The notes under the pieces: model-generated
What the model saw: the letters and a program-made list of their open reading frames with translations, nothing else
What the model was told of the DNA's origin: nothing
The model's database searches: none
Translations under genes and position numbers: made by a program
Origin: Photobacterium sp. SKA34
Lineage (GTDB): Bacteria > Pseudomonadota > Gammaproteobacteria > Enterobacterales > Vibrionaceae
Direction of reading: 5' to 3'
DNA: 64,000 nucleotides
Assembly: GCF_000153325.1 (NCBI RefSeq)
Contig: NZ_CH724141.1
Span: 851,850 to 915,849 of the forward strand
Shown here: one piece after another, positions 51,325-59,400 of the stretch
Numbering within the stretch: the first letter of the stretch is position 1
Layout of the letters: each line of letters begins with the position of its first letter

Positions 51325-51690
51325 ATGAAAAAGTTTTTATTAGTGATTGGACTATTAATTTCAACGGCCGCTTGTGCTCACGGTCCGCACGGTAATCCTG
51401 CTTCTATCTATTGCGAACACCATGGTGGTCAATCAGTTATTGTTGATGGCCAAGGTTACTGCCGTCTACCTAGCGGCCAAATGTGTGATGAGTGGGCTTA
51501 CAAAGAAGGCAAGTGTTCACAGCATAAACAAGACAAGAAACAAAAATGGGTGAACTATTGTGTAAAACACAAAGGTACCGCTATTGGTAACAAGTGTCAC
51601 TTTAATAAACAAGGTACACAATGTAGCTTAAAATCCTTTTACAACGGCACCTGTAAAAAGCATCACCATAAACATCCAAAAGTATACTAA
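51325..51690 (+). CDS. Secreted DUF333 Cys- and His-rich protein
   Basis: 121 aa. Signal peptide MKKFLLVIGLLISTAACA, then HGPHGNPASIYCEHHGGQ (DUF333), second Cys-rich unit WVNYCVKHKGTAIGNKCHF...CSLKSFYNGTC and a His-rich end (KKHHHKHPK) that could bind metal. Lies 31 bp after the DUF333 lipoprotein gene and is likely co-transcribed with it. Confidence 0.82.
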   Translation: MKKFLLVIGLLISTAACAHGPHGNPASIYCEHHGGQSVIVDGQGYCRLPSGQMCDEWAYKEGKCSQHKQDKKQKWVNYCVKHKGTAIGNKCHFNKQGTQCSLKSFYNGTCKKHHHKHPKVY

Positions 51691-51716
51691 TCATCTGATT
51701 AAAATACTAAGTGAAG

Positions 51717-51745
51717 ACAGCTCAACATTTTTTGAGCTGTTTTCG
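51717..51745. terminator. Bidirectional hairpin between DUF333 and Sel1 genes
   Basis: ACAGCTCA / TGAGCTGT arms, A/T-rich loop and flanks. Confidence 0.75.
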
Positions 51746-51747
51746 TT

Positions 51748-52986
51748 TTACTTCTTTATATCATCGCAAGCTTTCGATGCCGTTTGAAGCATCACATCTG
51801 ACGATGATGGGCCCCATGATGTTGTCCAATCATCTAGCCCCATTGCAGGCTTTTCCTCTTCATCATCAGTTTCTATAGCATCAGCCTCTGTCTGCGATAT
51901 TGCTATATCTTCTTTTATTGATGTTTCATGATTATCATTCATGGCATCTTGAGTCTCACCCAGTAATTCAATATCAGCGAGGGTTGGACGATACCCTTTA
52001 CGACCATAGCAATCGTCTAATAAAGTAATAACCGAGTGAGGGATAACGGGCTGATTCTTTATTATTTTATAGACTTCCTTTGCAATATTTTGAACATTTA
52101 GGATAGATTCAATACCAATAAAAGGCGCGGCTTTATCTCTTGCTACTCTTGCTTTTTTATAACCGCCAGCATATGCCATTGAAAACCAAATATAAGCAAT
52201 TGCAGCATTATTTGCACATTCGCCTAAATGCATTTTACCTACTAAATATTGTGCTTCTGGATGATTATGTTCCGCCGCGCGCTCTAACCAGTATTTGACA
52301 CCTTCCACACTCCTTTCAACACCCAACCCGACTTTATAACAAAATGCAGTTTTCATTAAACCATCAAGATCATTGTGTTTCGCCGCTTGTATCCGCCAAT
52401 AAAAGGCTTGTTCGGGTAAGTAATGATCGGTTTCTTCAACGACATACCAATCAGAAAGAAACAGTAAAGCAGGAAGAAAACCTTCAATAGCTGCTTGCTT
52501 GATATAATCAATACCCAAAGTTGGATCAGTCTCTCCCCCTTTGCCTTGGATCAGTAACACCCCAAAACGAAACAATGATTCAGGTGATTTTTGCTTTGCA
52601 TCAATAAGCGCTTGCCAGTAATTAGCTTTGAGCATTGCTTGTTGATCCAAAGGATCACGACGATACAGACGTGCCAAGGCATATTGCGCCATTTCATTAT
52701 CTTGCGCTGCCGCTTTTTCATACCACTCAATTGCCACAATAGGATTCGTCACTTCACATTCTTTTGCTAAAGATAACTGACTCGATATATGCCCTGTACT
52801 GGCTTTATAAATTTTTTCTTCTCTTTCAGCCTGTTTGGCCTTCTCTAACACTTGTTTATATTTAATGTCTTTTAATATTCGCTGGTGTTTTTCTTGCTGC
52901 TGCATATTTCTGGTAGAAAAGTAACGTGAAATCAACCAGCCTAAAACGATAATAGGAATAATAAACAGCCAAGTAACATCAAACAT
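51748..52986 (-). CDS. Membrane-anchored Sel1-repeat protein
   Basis: 412 aa if started at the ATG that gives MFDVTWLFIIPIIVLGW; in-frame ATGs at 53013 and 52992 are possible. One N-terminal membrane segment (about 5-20), a charged coiled-coil stretch (QQQEKHQRILKDIKYKQVLE), then several Sel1/TPR-like repeats (AIEWYEKAAAQDNEMAQYAL; GIDYIKQAAIEGFLPAL; GVKYWLERAAEHNHPEAQYL) and an acidic tail with ETDDEEEKP. Sel1 proteins are scaffolds for protein partners; the partner here is unknown. Confidence 0.82.
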   Translation of the reverse strand: MFDVTWLFIIPIIVLGWLISRYFSTRNMQQQEKHQRILKDIKYKQVLEKAKQAEREEKIYKASTGHISSQLSLAKECEVTNPIVAIEWYEKAAAQDNEMAQYALARLYRRDPLDQQAMLKANYWQALIDAKQKSPESLFRFGVLLIQGKGGETDPTLGIDYIKQAAIEGFLPALLFLSDWYVVEETDHYLPEQAFYWRIQAAKHNDLDGLMKTAFCYKVGLGVERSVEGVKYWLERAAEHNHPEAQYLVGKMHLGECANNAAIAYIWFSMAYAGGYKKARVARDKAAPFIGIESILNVQNIAKEVYKIIKNQPVIPHSVITLLDDCYGRKGYRPTLADIELLGETQDAMNDNHETSIKEDIAISQTEADAIETDDEEEKPAMGLDDWTTSWGPSSSDVMLQTASKACDDIKK

Positions 52987-53125
52987 AATCATTAACTCAG
53001 GTCGCGAACGCATATGAGTGATTATCGGCTAAGGCATAATAAACTAAAGTAATTGTCTATAAGCATTAGACCTTGATCATTGTTCCAGTATTTTCATTGC
53101 CAATATTGCGATATAAACAAGTACT

Positions 53126-53611
53126 TCAATTGTTTATTTTTACTCGGTACACCACTAAACCTGATTCACCACCTGAGAGACCACCCTTCAAAGACCAAAG
53201 AATATCGCCTTTATAGCCGGCACTATTAGTGCCATTAGGTGTTGCTATTTTGCAGCTCAATGAAGAAGGGAGTAATAATGCGTCACAGGTAACTGCTTGC
53301 TGAGCACTGGTAAATTCTGGCGTGCTATCATGCAGTACCATATTTAGAATATCGCCAACGCCAGTATTCGTAAATTCGATACGGTATTCTAAAATATCCC
53401 CTGGATTTGCTACCGTACTACTTACACTTGCCGGTGTATTTTGGGTAATATTTTGCACCGTTTTCGTCAATGTTAAATGGCCACTTTCAAAGGAACGACT
53501 CGAAATATTAGCAACACTGCCATCTTCAGCAGAATAAGCGAAAGGAAGATACGATAGGAATATACTTGAAAATATGAATAGAGGAGCAATCACTCTTACA
53601 ATGCGTCGCAT
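53126..53611 (-). CDS. Secreted DUF11-domain protein
   Basis: 161 aa from ATG 53611 (MRRIVRVIAPLFIFSS signal peptide, cleavage after YSA). The mature part contains one DUF11 beta-sandwich: LTLTKTVQN...NPGDILEYRIEFTNTGVGD, ending GLSGGESGLVVYRVKIN. DUF11 domains are surface-protein building blocks, normally in long arrays; a single domain is short. Two Cys could form a disulphide. Function unknown. Confidence 0.78.
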   Translation of the reverse strand: MRRIVRVIAPLFIFSSIFLSYLPFAYSAEDGSVANISSRSFESGHLTLTKTVQNITQNTPASVSSTVANPGDILEYRIEFTNTGVGDILNMVLHDSTPEFTSAQQAVTCDALLLPSSLSCKIATPNGTNSAGYKGDILWSLKGGLSGGESGLVVYRVKINN

Positions 53612-53880
53612 AATAAAACCCACCAAGACTATAAATCAATAGGTTAAAGTTATTTTCTTTCATTTTATTTTTATTATGAAAATACACTCAGCCACGTTGA
53701 GTATATTTAATTAACATTATTGAGATATCTCATTTATGAGATATCGCCTTCGCATTTAAGAACAATCTTAGGATCATGAATGGCTTTACCTAGACGGATC
53801 ACCCAATAAATCATTGCCTAAATTTATTATTCTTTCAGATTAAGATGCAGTTAAATAAAAATGATCAATGTCGGGTTATT

Positions 53881-54057
53881 CCATGATCATGCTTCCATAC
53901 GTGAAAAATTCACTGAATTTATATTTATAAAATAGGTATCGAAAAGTCACTGATTTTCTTTATTTTTGTCTGATTATTCACAAGATCATCCTTGATCATC
54001 TTTCCAGTCCATTTGACACTGACCGTTATCTCAAAACACATGATCATCGTTCCGTTA
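53881..54057. promoter_or_regulatory. Cluster of TGATCATNNTTCC motifs
   Basis: CCATGATCATGCTTCCATA (53881), CTTGATCATCTTTCCAGT (53991) and CATGATCATCGTTCCG (54039) share TGATCAT-N2-TTCC in the gap between the DUF11 and YhbP-like genes. A fourth copy, CTTGATCATTGTTCCAG, is at 53072 just after the DUF11 gene. Reverse-complemented, two of them contain ATGATCAAGG, close to the RctB 12-mer ATGATCAAGAGG of Vibrio chromosome II; each contains a GATC Dam site. RctB binding or another regulator are both possible. Confidence 0.5.
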
Positions 54058-54156
54058 TAAAAACAAAGAGTTAAATCATTTATGGCACGAAAGAGACTGT
54101 TGTGTATATTGTTGTTATCAAACGAGGTAGCTAAATAAAACAATAGGGGCACTGAT

Positions 54157-54588
54157 ATGAACGAATTAAAGCATATTCAACACTTTATTGCTGAACACCA
54201 TTTACTGACAGTATGCGCTAGTTTTAACGATCATATTTGGAGTGCTAACTGCTACTATGTTTTCGATAGTGACAACATGGTGTTGTATGTCATGACGTCT
54301 CCAGAGACACGTCATGGAAGCCTGATGCTAAAGAACCACCACATTGCTGGTACAATAGCGCCTGAGCCAAGTGACATTAGCGATATTCAAGGTATACAGT
54401 TTTCTGGTCAGATTGATTTAATCGCTCCCAGTAATGAACAACAAGCATTAGCGCTTTATTATTCAAAATTTCCCATAGCTAAAAATATGCCATCTTCAAT
54501 CTGGCAAATAGTATTAGATGAAATAAAAATGACAGATAATCGTATCAAATTTGGGTTTAAACTTAACTGGCAAAGACATCAGCTTTAA
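54157..54588 (+). CDS. YhbP-like (UPF0306) PNPOx-fold protein
   Basis: 143 aa. Short split-barrel pattern of the pyridoxamine-phosphate-oxidase-like fold: IAEHHLLTVCASFNDHIWSANCYYVFD, LYVMTSPETRHGSLMLKN, IQGIQFSGQIDLI. This resembles YhbP of Escherichia coli (function unknown). AGGGG precedes the ATG. Its upstream region holds the TGATCAT motif cluster. Cofactor (flavin or none) unknown. Confidence 0.8.
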   Translation: MNELKHIQHFIAEHHLLTVCASFNDHIWSANCYYVFDSDNMVLYVMTSPETRHGSLMLKNHHIAGTIAPEPSDISDIQGIQFSGQIDLIAPSNEQQALALYYSKFPIAKNMPSSIWQIVLDEIKMTDNRIKFGFKLNWQRHQL

Positions 54589-54724
54589 ATATGCCAAAAT
54601 GTTAGAAAGTAAATAGTTTTGATAGTTAATTTTTTGTCAATAGGTGATTTCCCCCCTATTTTGTTCATAAAAGCTTAGTTATAGTTAGCTTGTTCGTTAT
54701 TTAAGGTGATTTCATCTAGAAAAC

Positions 54725-54866
54725 GAGCATTATCCAAAAGGATAAATCAGAGAAAACGAAAATGTACCCTCACTTCGTTTTTCTGATTATCTCTTCTACA
54801 CGTCGTACAGAATTATGCTCCTAGAGCCAATTCTTGTTTTGCCGGCCTTAATGGCCGGCTTTTTTT
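54725..54866 (+). ncRNA. Highly structured candidate RNA with terminator
   Basis: Outer pairing GAGCAT (54725-54730) / ATGCTC (54815-54820); inside it a long hairpin from GATAAATCAGAGAAAACGAA (54741-54760) to TTCGTTTTTCTGATTATC (54774-54791), nearly continuous over 18 bp with single-base bulges and a 13-base loop; then the strong terminator at 54841. No ORF. It may be an sRNA, or the leader (attenuator) of the PAS-LuxR gene that starts 99 bp after the terminator. No clear promoter was fixed. Confidence 0.5.
54841..54866 (+). terminator. Strong Rho-independent terminator
   Basis: GCCGGCC-TTAAT-GGCCGGC followed by seven T; the end of the structured RNA. Confidence 0.93.
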
Positions 54867-54964
54867 ATATTTATGTCTAATATATAAGCATCTTATTACT
54901 TATACATTTACAAATACGATAAAGTGATTAAAATGTCTTCGCTGACTGTATTTTTAAGCAAAAT

Positions 54965-55681
54965 ATGAATAATAAAAACGCCTCATTTTCACCCCAAATT
55001 TTTGATCAGTTGCCCGGTTGCTGGGGCTGTAAAGATATAAATTCAACATTCGTTTATGTAAATTCTGAATATGGAAGAATGGTTGGATTTGATAATCATT
55101 TAGATTGTATAGGTAAAAACGATTATCAACTGCCTATAACAACAGCAGATTACGCAGATAAGTATGTTGAACAAGATAAAATTGTAATAGAAACAGAGAG
55201 AACCATCCGTGTTCTTGATATTCACCCTTATCATGATGGTAAATGGCGCGCTCACCTTTTTACCAAAACACCATGGCGAGACCACAATAATCAAGTTATT
55301 GGAACTATTTTCTCAGGCATTGAATTAACAGACACTGCTGTATTAGAAGTTGGGCATTGGTTATGCCGTGCAATAGGGATAACTCAACAGCAAAAAAATT
55401 CTTCAATGCCAAGAATTAGCATTAAAAAGGAAGACATTGGATTAAATACTCGTGAATCTGAAGTGTTATTTCTTCTGTTGCACGGGAAGAAACCGCAATA
55501 TATAGCTAACACATTAGGTGTTTCTGTAAAAACAATTGAGAATTATGTTTTGAGATTACGAGAGAAATTTAATGCCAATTCTAAAGGTGAGCTTTTAGAT
55601 TTGGCATTAGAATTAGGCTATGGATCAAACATTCCAGAAAGTATGTTGAGAACCCAATTATCTATTGTTTTGAAAGATTAA
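54965..55681 (+). CDS. PAS-LuxR response regulator-like protein
   Basis: 238 aa. N-terminal PAS domain (about 10-125: LPGCWGCKDINSTFVYVNSEYG ... WRDHNNQVIGTIFSGIEL), then a LuxR-type HTH (about 160-225: LNTRESEVLFLLLHGKKPQY, ANTLGVSVKTIENYVLRLREKF). A cytosolic sensor with a DNA-binding output, no phosphoacceptor domain. Ligand and targets unknown. The structured RNA upstream may control it. Confidence 0.85.
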   Translation: MNNKNASFSPQIFDQLPGCWGCKDINSTFVYVNSEYGRMVGFDNHLDCIGKNDYQLPITTADYADKYVEQDKIVIETERTIRVLDIHPYHDGKWRAHLFTKTPWRDHNNQVIGTIFSGIELTDTAVLEVGHWLCRAIGITQQQKNSSMPRISIKKEDIGLNTRESEVLFLLLHGKKPQYIANTLGVSVKTIENYVLRLREKFNANSKGELLDLALELGYGSNIPESMLRTQLSIVLKD

Positions 55682-55722
55682 ATAATCCATACAATAAAAG
55701 GGTAGTAACCTGCTCTTTATTG

Positions 55723-56370
55723 TTATGGTGCTAATCGATCAATTGTCCATTCTTCACTATGATCGTGATATAAAAAACGATCATGTAAACGATGTTCACC
55801 ACCTTGCCAAAACTCAATCGAATTGAATTTAACGCGAAAGCCTCCCCAAAAGGTAGGGACTGGTACCTCACCTGCTAGAAACTTTTGTTTCAATTCAAAA
55901 TATTTCCCTTCCAATGCTTGTCTTGCTGTTAAGCGTTGGCTTTGCTTACTCGCCCATGCAGCAACTTGACTTTCTTTTGGACGAGAAGAAAAATAGGTTA
56001 GCACTTCACGCTTTGATAACGCTTCAACATGGCCGGTAATATGCACTTGTCTTTCCATCATATGCCAAGGGAAATGTAAGCTGATTTTATTATTAATGGC
56101 AAGTTGCTGAGCTTTACGACTACCAAGGTTAGTATAAAAAACAAATCCATGTTCATCAAAATGTTTAAGTAAAACGATACGTTGAAAAGGTTGACCAGAT
56201 TCATCAACTGTAGCAACTGTCATTGCAGTAGGATCCGGTAGTTGTACCTCTACAGCTTGCTTTAACCATCGTTCAAATAAGACTAGTGGATCACTCGGTA
56301 AATCATCTCGTCGTAGCCCTCCTTTAGCATACTCCCTACGAATATCTGACAATTCCATCTTTATCTCCAT
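55723..56370 (-). CDS. pdxH: Pyridoxamine 5'-phosphate oxidase
   Basis: 215 aa, normal length. FMN- and PLP-binding regions: [70 protein letters not shown] and [22 protein letters not shown]. Makes pyridoxal phosphate from PNP or PMP in the cytosol; last step of vitamin B6 synthesis and salvage. Confidence 0.96.
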   Translation of the reverse strand: MEIKMELSDIRREYAKGGLRRDDLPSDPLVLFERWLKQAVEVQLPDPTAMTVATVDESGQPFQRIVLLKHFDEHGFVFYTNLGSRKAQQLAINNKISLHFPWHMMERQVHITGHVEALSKREVLTYFSSRPKESQVAAWASKQSQRLTARQALEGKYFELKQKFLAGEVPVPTFWGGFRVKFNSIEFWQGGEHRLHDRFLYHDHSEEWTIDRLAP

Positions 56371-56631
56371 TAAGTATAAATGATTTATTCTTTACAATAT
56401 TGCGACTTCCTTTTAGAAGCAAACACTATTTTCTTATGCATATTAGCCTTGTTTACAAAAACAAATAGACACATCTATCGAATTTCAACAATAAATAACA
56501 AAGAGTACAGTTGCATGATGCGAGTTTTGATAAATTAGACTATTACAAAATCAATAATGTAGTCAGCATAATATATCTCTCTTTTATTTACTGTTTATGT
56601 TGGACTAGTACTCTACCTTGGTGCTCAGATT

Positions 56632-58584
56632 ATGACACTCTTTAAACGACAAATAATAAGTATTACAACACTCATGTGCTCTTTACTTAGCATTTCTGCA
56701 GGTACGCAGTTATATAATGGCTATCATGTAATTAGTGATCAGCATATAACAACAGCACATGAAGATATAAATCGTGCGCTTACTACATTACCAGACAAAT
56801 TATCAATTCTTGATAGTTTAATAATTTCTCGACAGCAAGAAGTTCAACTTATTGATACCCTTAATTATTTATTCCCAGCACAACAATATAACCACATATC
56901 ATTGTTATTTTCCGATTCAACACCTTTAATACGAATAGATAATAACCGTGATATAAATAATGTTCCACAATGGTTTCAATCATTAATCAATATCCCAGAA
57001 CATATTGAAAAAAGAATAATAAATAATGACAATTTTGATGTCGGTATCTTAGAGTTGAGCGCTTCATCTCGCTGGGCATATACAAAATATTGGCAATTAT
57101 TTAGCAACACTCTTATTTCTCATTTATTACTCATGCTTATTGGTGGCTGTGCGATTTACTTTATTAGTACAAAGCATTTCACATCGTTACGCAAGTTAAC
57201 AAACCGTGCGTATAACATAGATAACCTCAATCAAGCACCTCTAGCATTGCCTGATGAATCCGATATTAAAACAATTGTAAAAGCATTTAATAAGCTTAGT
57301 TATCAGTTAGATGTAAACTTTAAAAGCCAAGCAAACGAAGCTGTAAAACTACGAGAACAAGCTTACCTTGATCCTATCTCTGGATTAGGCAATCGTAGTT
57401 TCTTTATCCATCAAATTAGCTCTTGGTTAGATGAGTCACATAAAGGCGGATTAGCGCTAATACAAACAACATTAATTAGTGATTTTTATGAGAAGGAAGG
57501 CTATCAAGCGGGTGATAAACTTATAAAGCAAATCGCAGCACGTTTAAATGATGTGATTAGTTATAATTACACCACTATAGCACGCTTATCTCGTGATGAA
57601 TTTGCCATTCTTATCCCTAACTTATCTTCTGAAAAGTTAGAATTACTCGGAAAAATGGTACTTGAAATATTTGATGATATCGTTAATAATTCAAAATTAG
57701 TCAGCCCATCAACTACAGATATTGGCTTAGTGTATAACGAAGCGAAAATTACTCCGAGCCAATTATTAACACAATTAGATAACGCATTAACGCAAGCAAA
57801 GCTTACCCCTCATAAATCCATTGCTTTAATAAAAGATCCTAATAGCCATAGCAGCTTAGGTAAACAACAGTGGAAACAATTACTAGAACAAGCGATTAAT
57901 GAAGATTTATTTCAATATAAATTCCAGCCTGCAACATTAGAAAATAAAAGTGTCTACCATTATGAAGTATTCACCGCGATACAAAAAAATAAGAACTTTT
58001 ATTCAGCCGGTCAGTTTTTAGGTGCTATCGAAGATTTGAAGATCGGAAGTTGGTTTGATCGACATGTCATTGTTACGATAGTTAACCGACTTAATGCAGA
58101 TAGGACAATTGGTCCATTTGCAATTAACATTACTAACAGCAGTATTGGCGATCCTAGTTTCACTCGCTGGTTAGATAGACTCTTAAGTAATAATACTCAG
58201 ATAGCCTCTAGATTATTTTTTGAATTACAAGAAATCAGTTGTATCAGAAACACCGATGCGACAAGCCTGTTGTGCAGCATTATAAAACGTTACCACTTCG
58301 GCGTAGGAATAGATAACTATGGACGTCATTTTCAATCGTTAAATTACTTAAAAGAAACTAATCCTGATTACGTTAAAATCGATTATGCATATACTTATCA
58401 ATTAAATGACCAAACAAAATCAGCTGTGTTATCTTCTATATGCAGAACTGCACATAGTTTAGATATTAAGGTTATTGCTACTCGAGTTGAAACAGAAACA
58501 CAGTTGGAGCGGTTATCTGATTTATTCGTAAGTGGTTATCAAGGTTTTATTACTGAAAAGTATTCACAGTTAGAAACTGTATAG
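56632..58584 (+). CDS. LapD-like c-di-GMP receptor with degenerate GGDEF and EAL domains
   Basis: 650 aa. TM1 at about 10-28, periplasmic LapD/MoxY-type sensor domain (to about 160), TM2 (LISHLLLMLIGGCAIYFIST), HAMP-like linker, GGDEF domain with LSRDEF at about 320 in place of GGDEF, and EAL domain where the EAL site reads YEVF (about 444). Both active sites are thus lost, as in LapD, which senses c-di-GMP through its EAL domain and controls a periplasmic protease. No lapG or adhesin gene is in the window. Confidence 0.85.
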   Translation: MTLFKRQIISITTLMCSLLSISAGTQLYNGYHVISDQHITTAHEDINRALTTLPDKLSILDSLIISRQQEVQLIDTLNYLFPAQQYNHISLLFSDSTPLIRIDNNRDINNVPQWFQSLINIPEHIEKRIINNDNFDVGILELSASSRWAYTKYWQLFSNTLISHLLLMLIGGCAIYFISTKHFTSLRKLTNRAYNIDNLNQAPLALPDESDIKTIVKAFNKLSYQLDVNFKSQANEAVKLREQAYLDPISGLGNRSFFIHQISSWLDESHKGGLALIQTTLISDFYEKEGYQAGDKLIKQIAARLNDVISYNYTTIARLSRDEFAILIPNLSSEKLELLGKMVLEIFDDIVNNSKLVSPSTTDIGLVYNEAKITPSQLLTQLDNALTQAKLTPHKSIALIKDPNSHSSLGKQQWKQLLEQAINEDLFQYKFQPATLENKSVYHYEVFTAIQKNKNFYSAGQFLGAIEDLKIGSWFDRHVIVTIVNRLNADRTIGPFAINITNSSIGDPSFTRWLDRLLSNNTQIASRLFFELQEISCIRNTDATSLLCSIIKRYHFGVGIDNYGRHFQSLNYLKETNPDYVKIDYAYTYQLNDQTKSAVLSSICRTAHSLDIKVIATRVETETQLERLSDLFVSGYQGFITEKYSQLETV

Positions 58585-58616
58585 ATAATTTACAGTGTAA
58601 ATAATATTGTTCACTA

Positions 58617-58644
58617 AAAACCAGTACCTCAGTACTGGTTTTTT
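58617..58644 (+). terminator. Terminator of the LapD-like gene
   Basis: AACCAGTAC-CTCA-GTACTGGTT then a T-run, 33 bp after the stop. Confidence 0.9.
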
Positions 58645-59240
58645 AATTTCTATTTATTATCTAACTGATTCACCATATGACACAGCCACTATCATGACTT
58701 TTAATTTCAAGAAAGCAAGTTGATGTTACTGACTTATTTTAATCACTCGAATCACGCTTTGAATTGAATAGATCCAAATAAGTGCACTCTCAATTATCTA
58801 GGAATCAACATTTAATGAGTTCTCATTCTATTTTAAGAACTTATAGATATTTGCAAAACAATTCATTCTCGTTAATCAAAACTTCTTAATATTGGTTAGC
58901 CATTTATTTACAGTGTAAATACTATACTTCCACATCTAGTACCTAGTATCATTCCTTCTCTTTAAAGTGTAAATACTTGTTATAGCTTTTAATATTTACA
59001 CTGTAAATCACTGAATAATAATATGCTACTATATGCATATTATGGATAGCTTCTATTTGAGATAATCCCTAACTATACAATTTAAAAGTTTCTTTTAATC
59101 AAACTTTTCAACTAATTCAATGAGTATCAGCAATCTCTTCATAATGCCGAAATTGATATAAAAAGCTAATTTAAAGCTTAATATATAACAAGCGCCTTGC
59201 TATCAAAAAAATATAGCTGCCCCTATATAGTGATGGCTAG

Positions 59241-59289
59241 AAGTAAGAAGTAAGAAGTAAGAAGTAAGAAGTAAGAAGTAAGAAGTAAG
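59241..59289. repeat. Heptanucleotide tandem repeat, 7 copies of AAGTAAG
   Basis: Seven identical 7-bp units inside the parS2 array, between the sites at 58994 and 59307. Same period as the repeat at 1932 but different sequence. Confidence 0.95.
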
Positions 59290-59400
59290 AAAATCATAAG
59301 TGGATAATTTACAGTGTAAAGCGAATATACAATTTACACTGTAAATAAAAGAGAGAAACAATTTACACTGTAAACAGTACTCCCTCGCTCTGAACCAACA

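Larger units (their letters stand above)
58588..59375. other. parS2 centromere array
   Basis: Six 15-bp sites of the form ATTTACA(G/C)TGTAAAN: 58588-58602, 58906-58920, 58994-59008, 59307-59321, 59332-59346 and 59361-59375. A seventh, weaker, site (TTTAAAGTGTAAAT) is at 58961-58974. They match the Vibrio chromosome II ParB2 site consensus NTTTACANTGTAAAN. The array lies 2.2 kb from parB and should seed the ParB2 partition complex. Confidence 0.93.

Noticed and set aside
53925-54152. 75-codon minus-strand frame upstream of the yhbP-like gene
   Set aside because: Covers the TGATCAT motif cluster and promoter region; no ribosome site and no protein-like composition.
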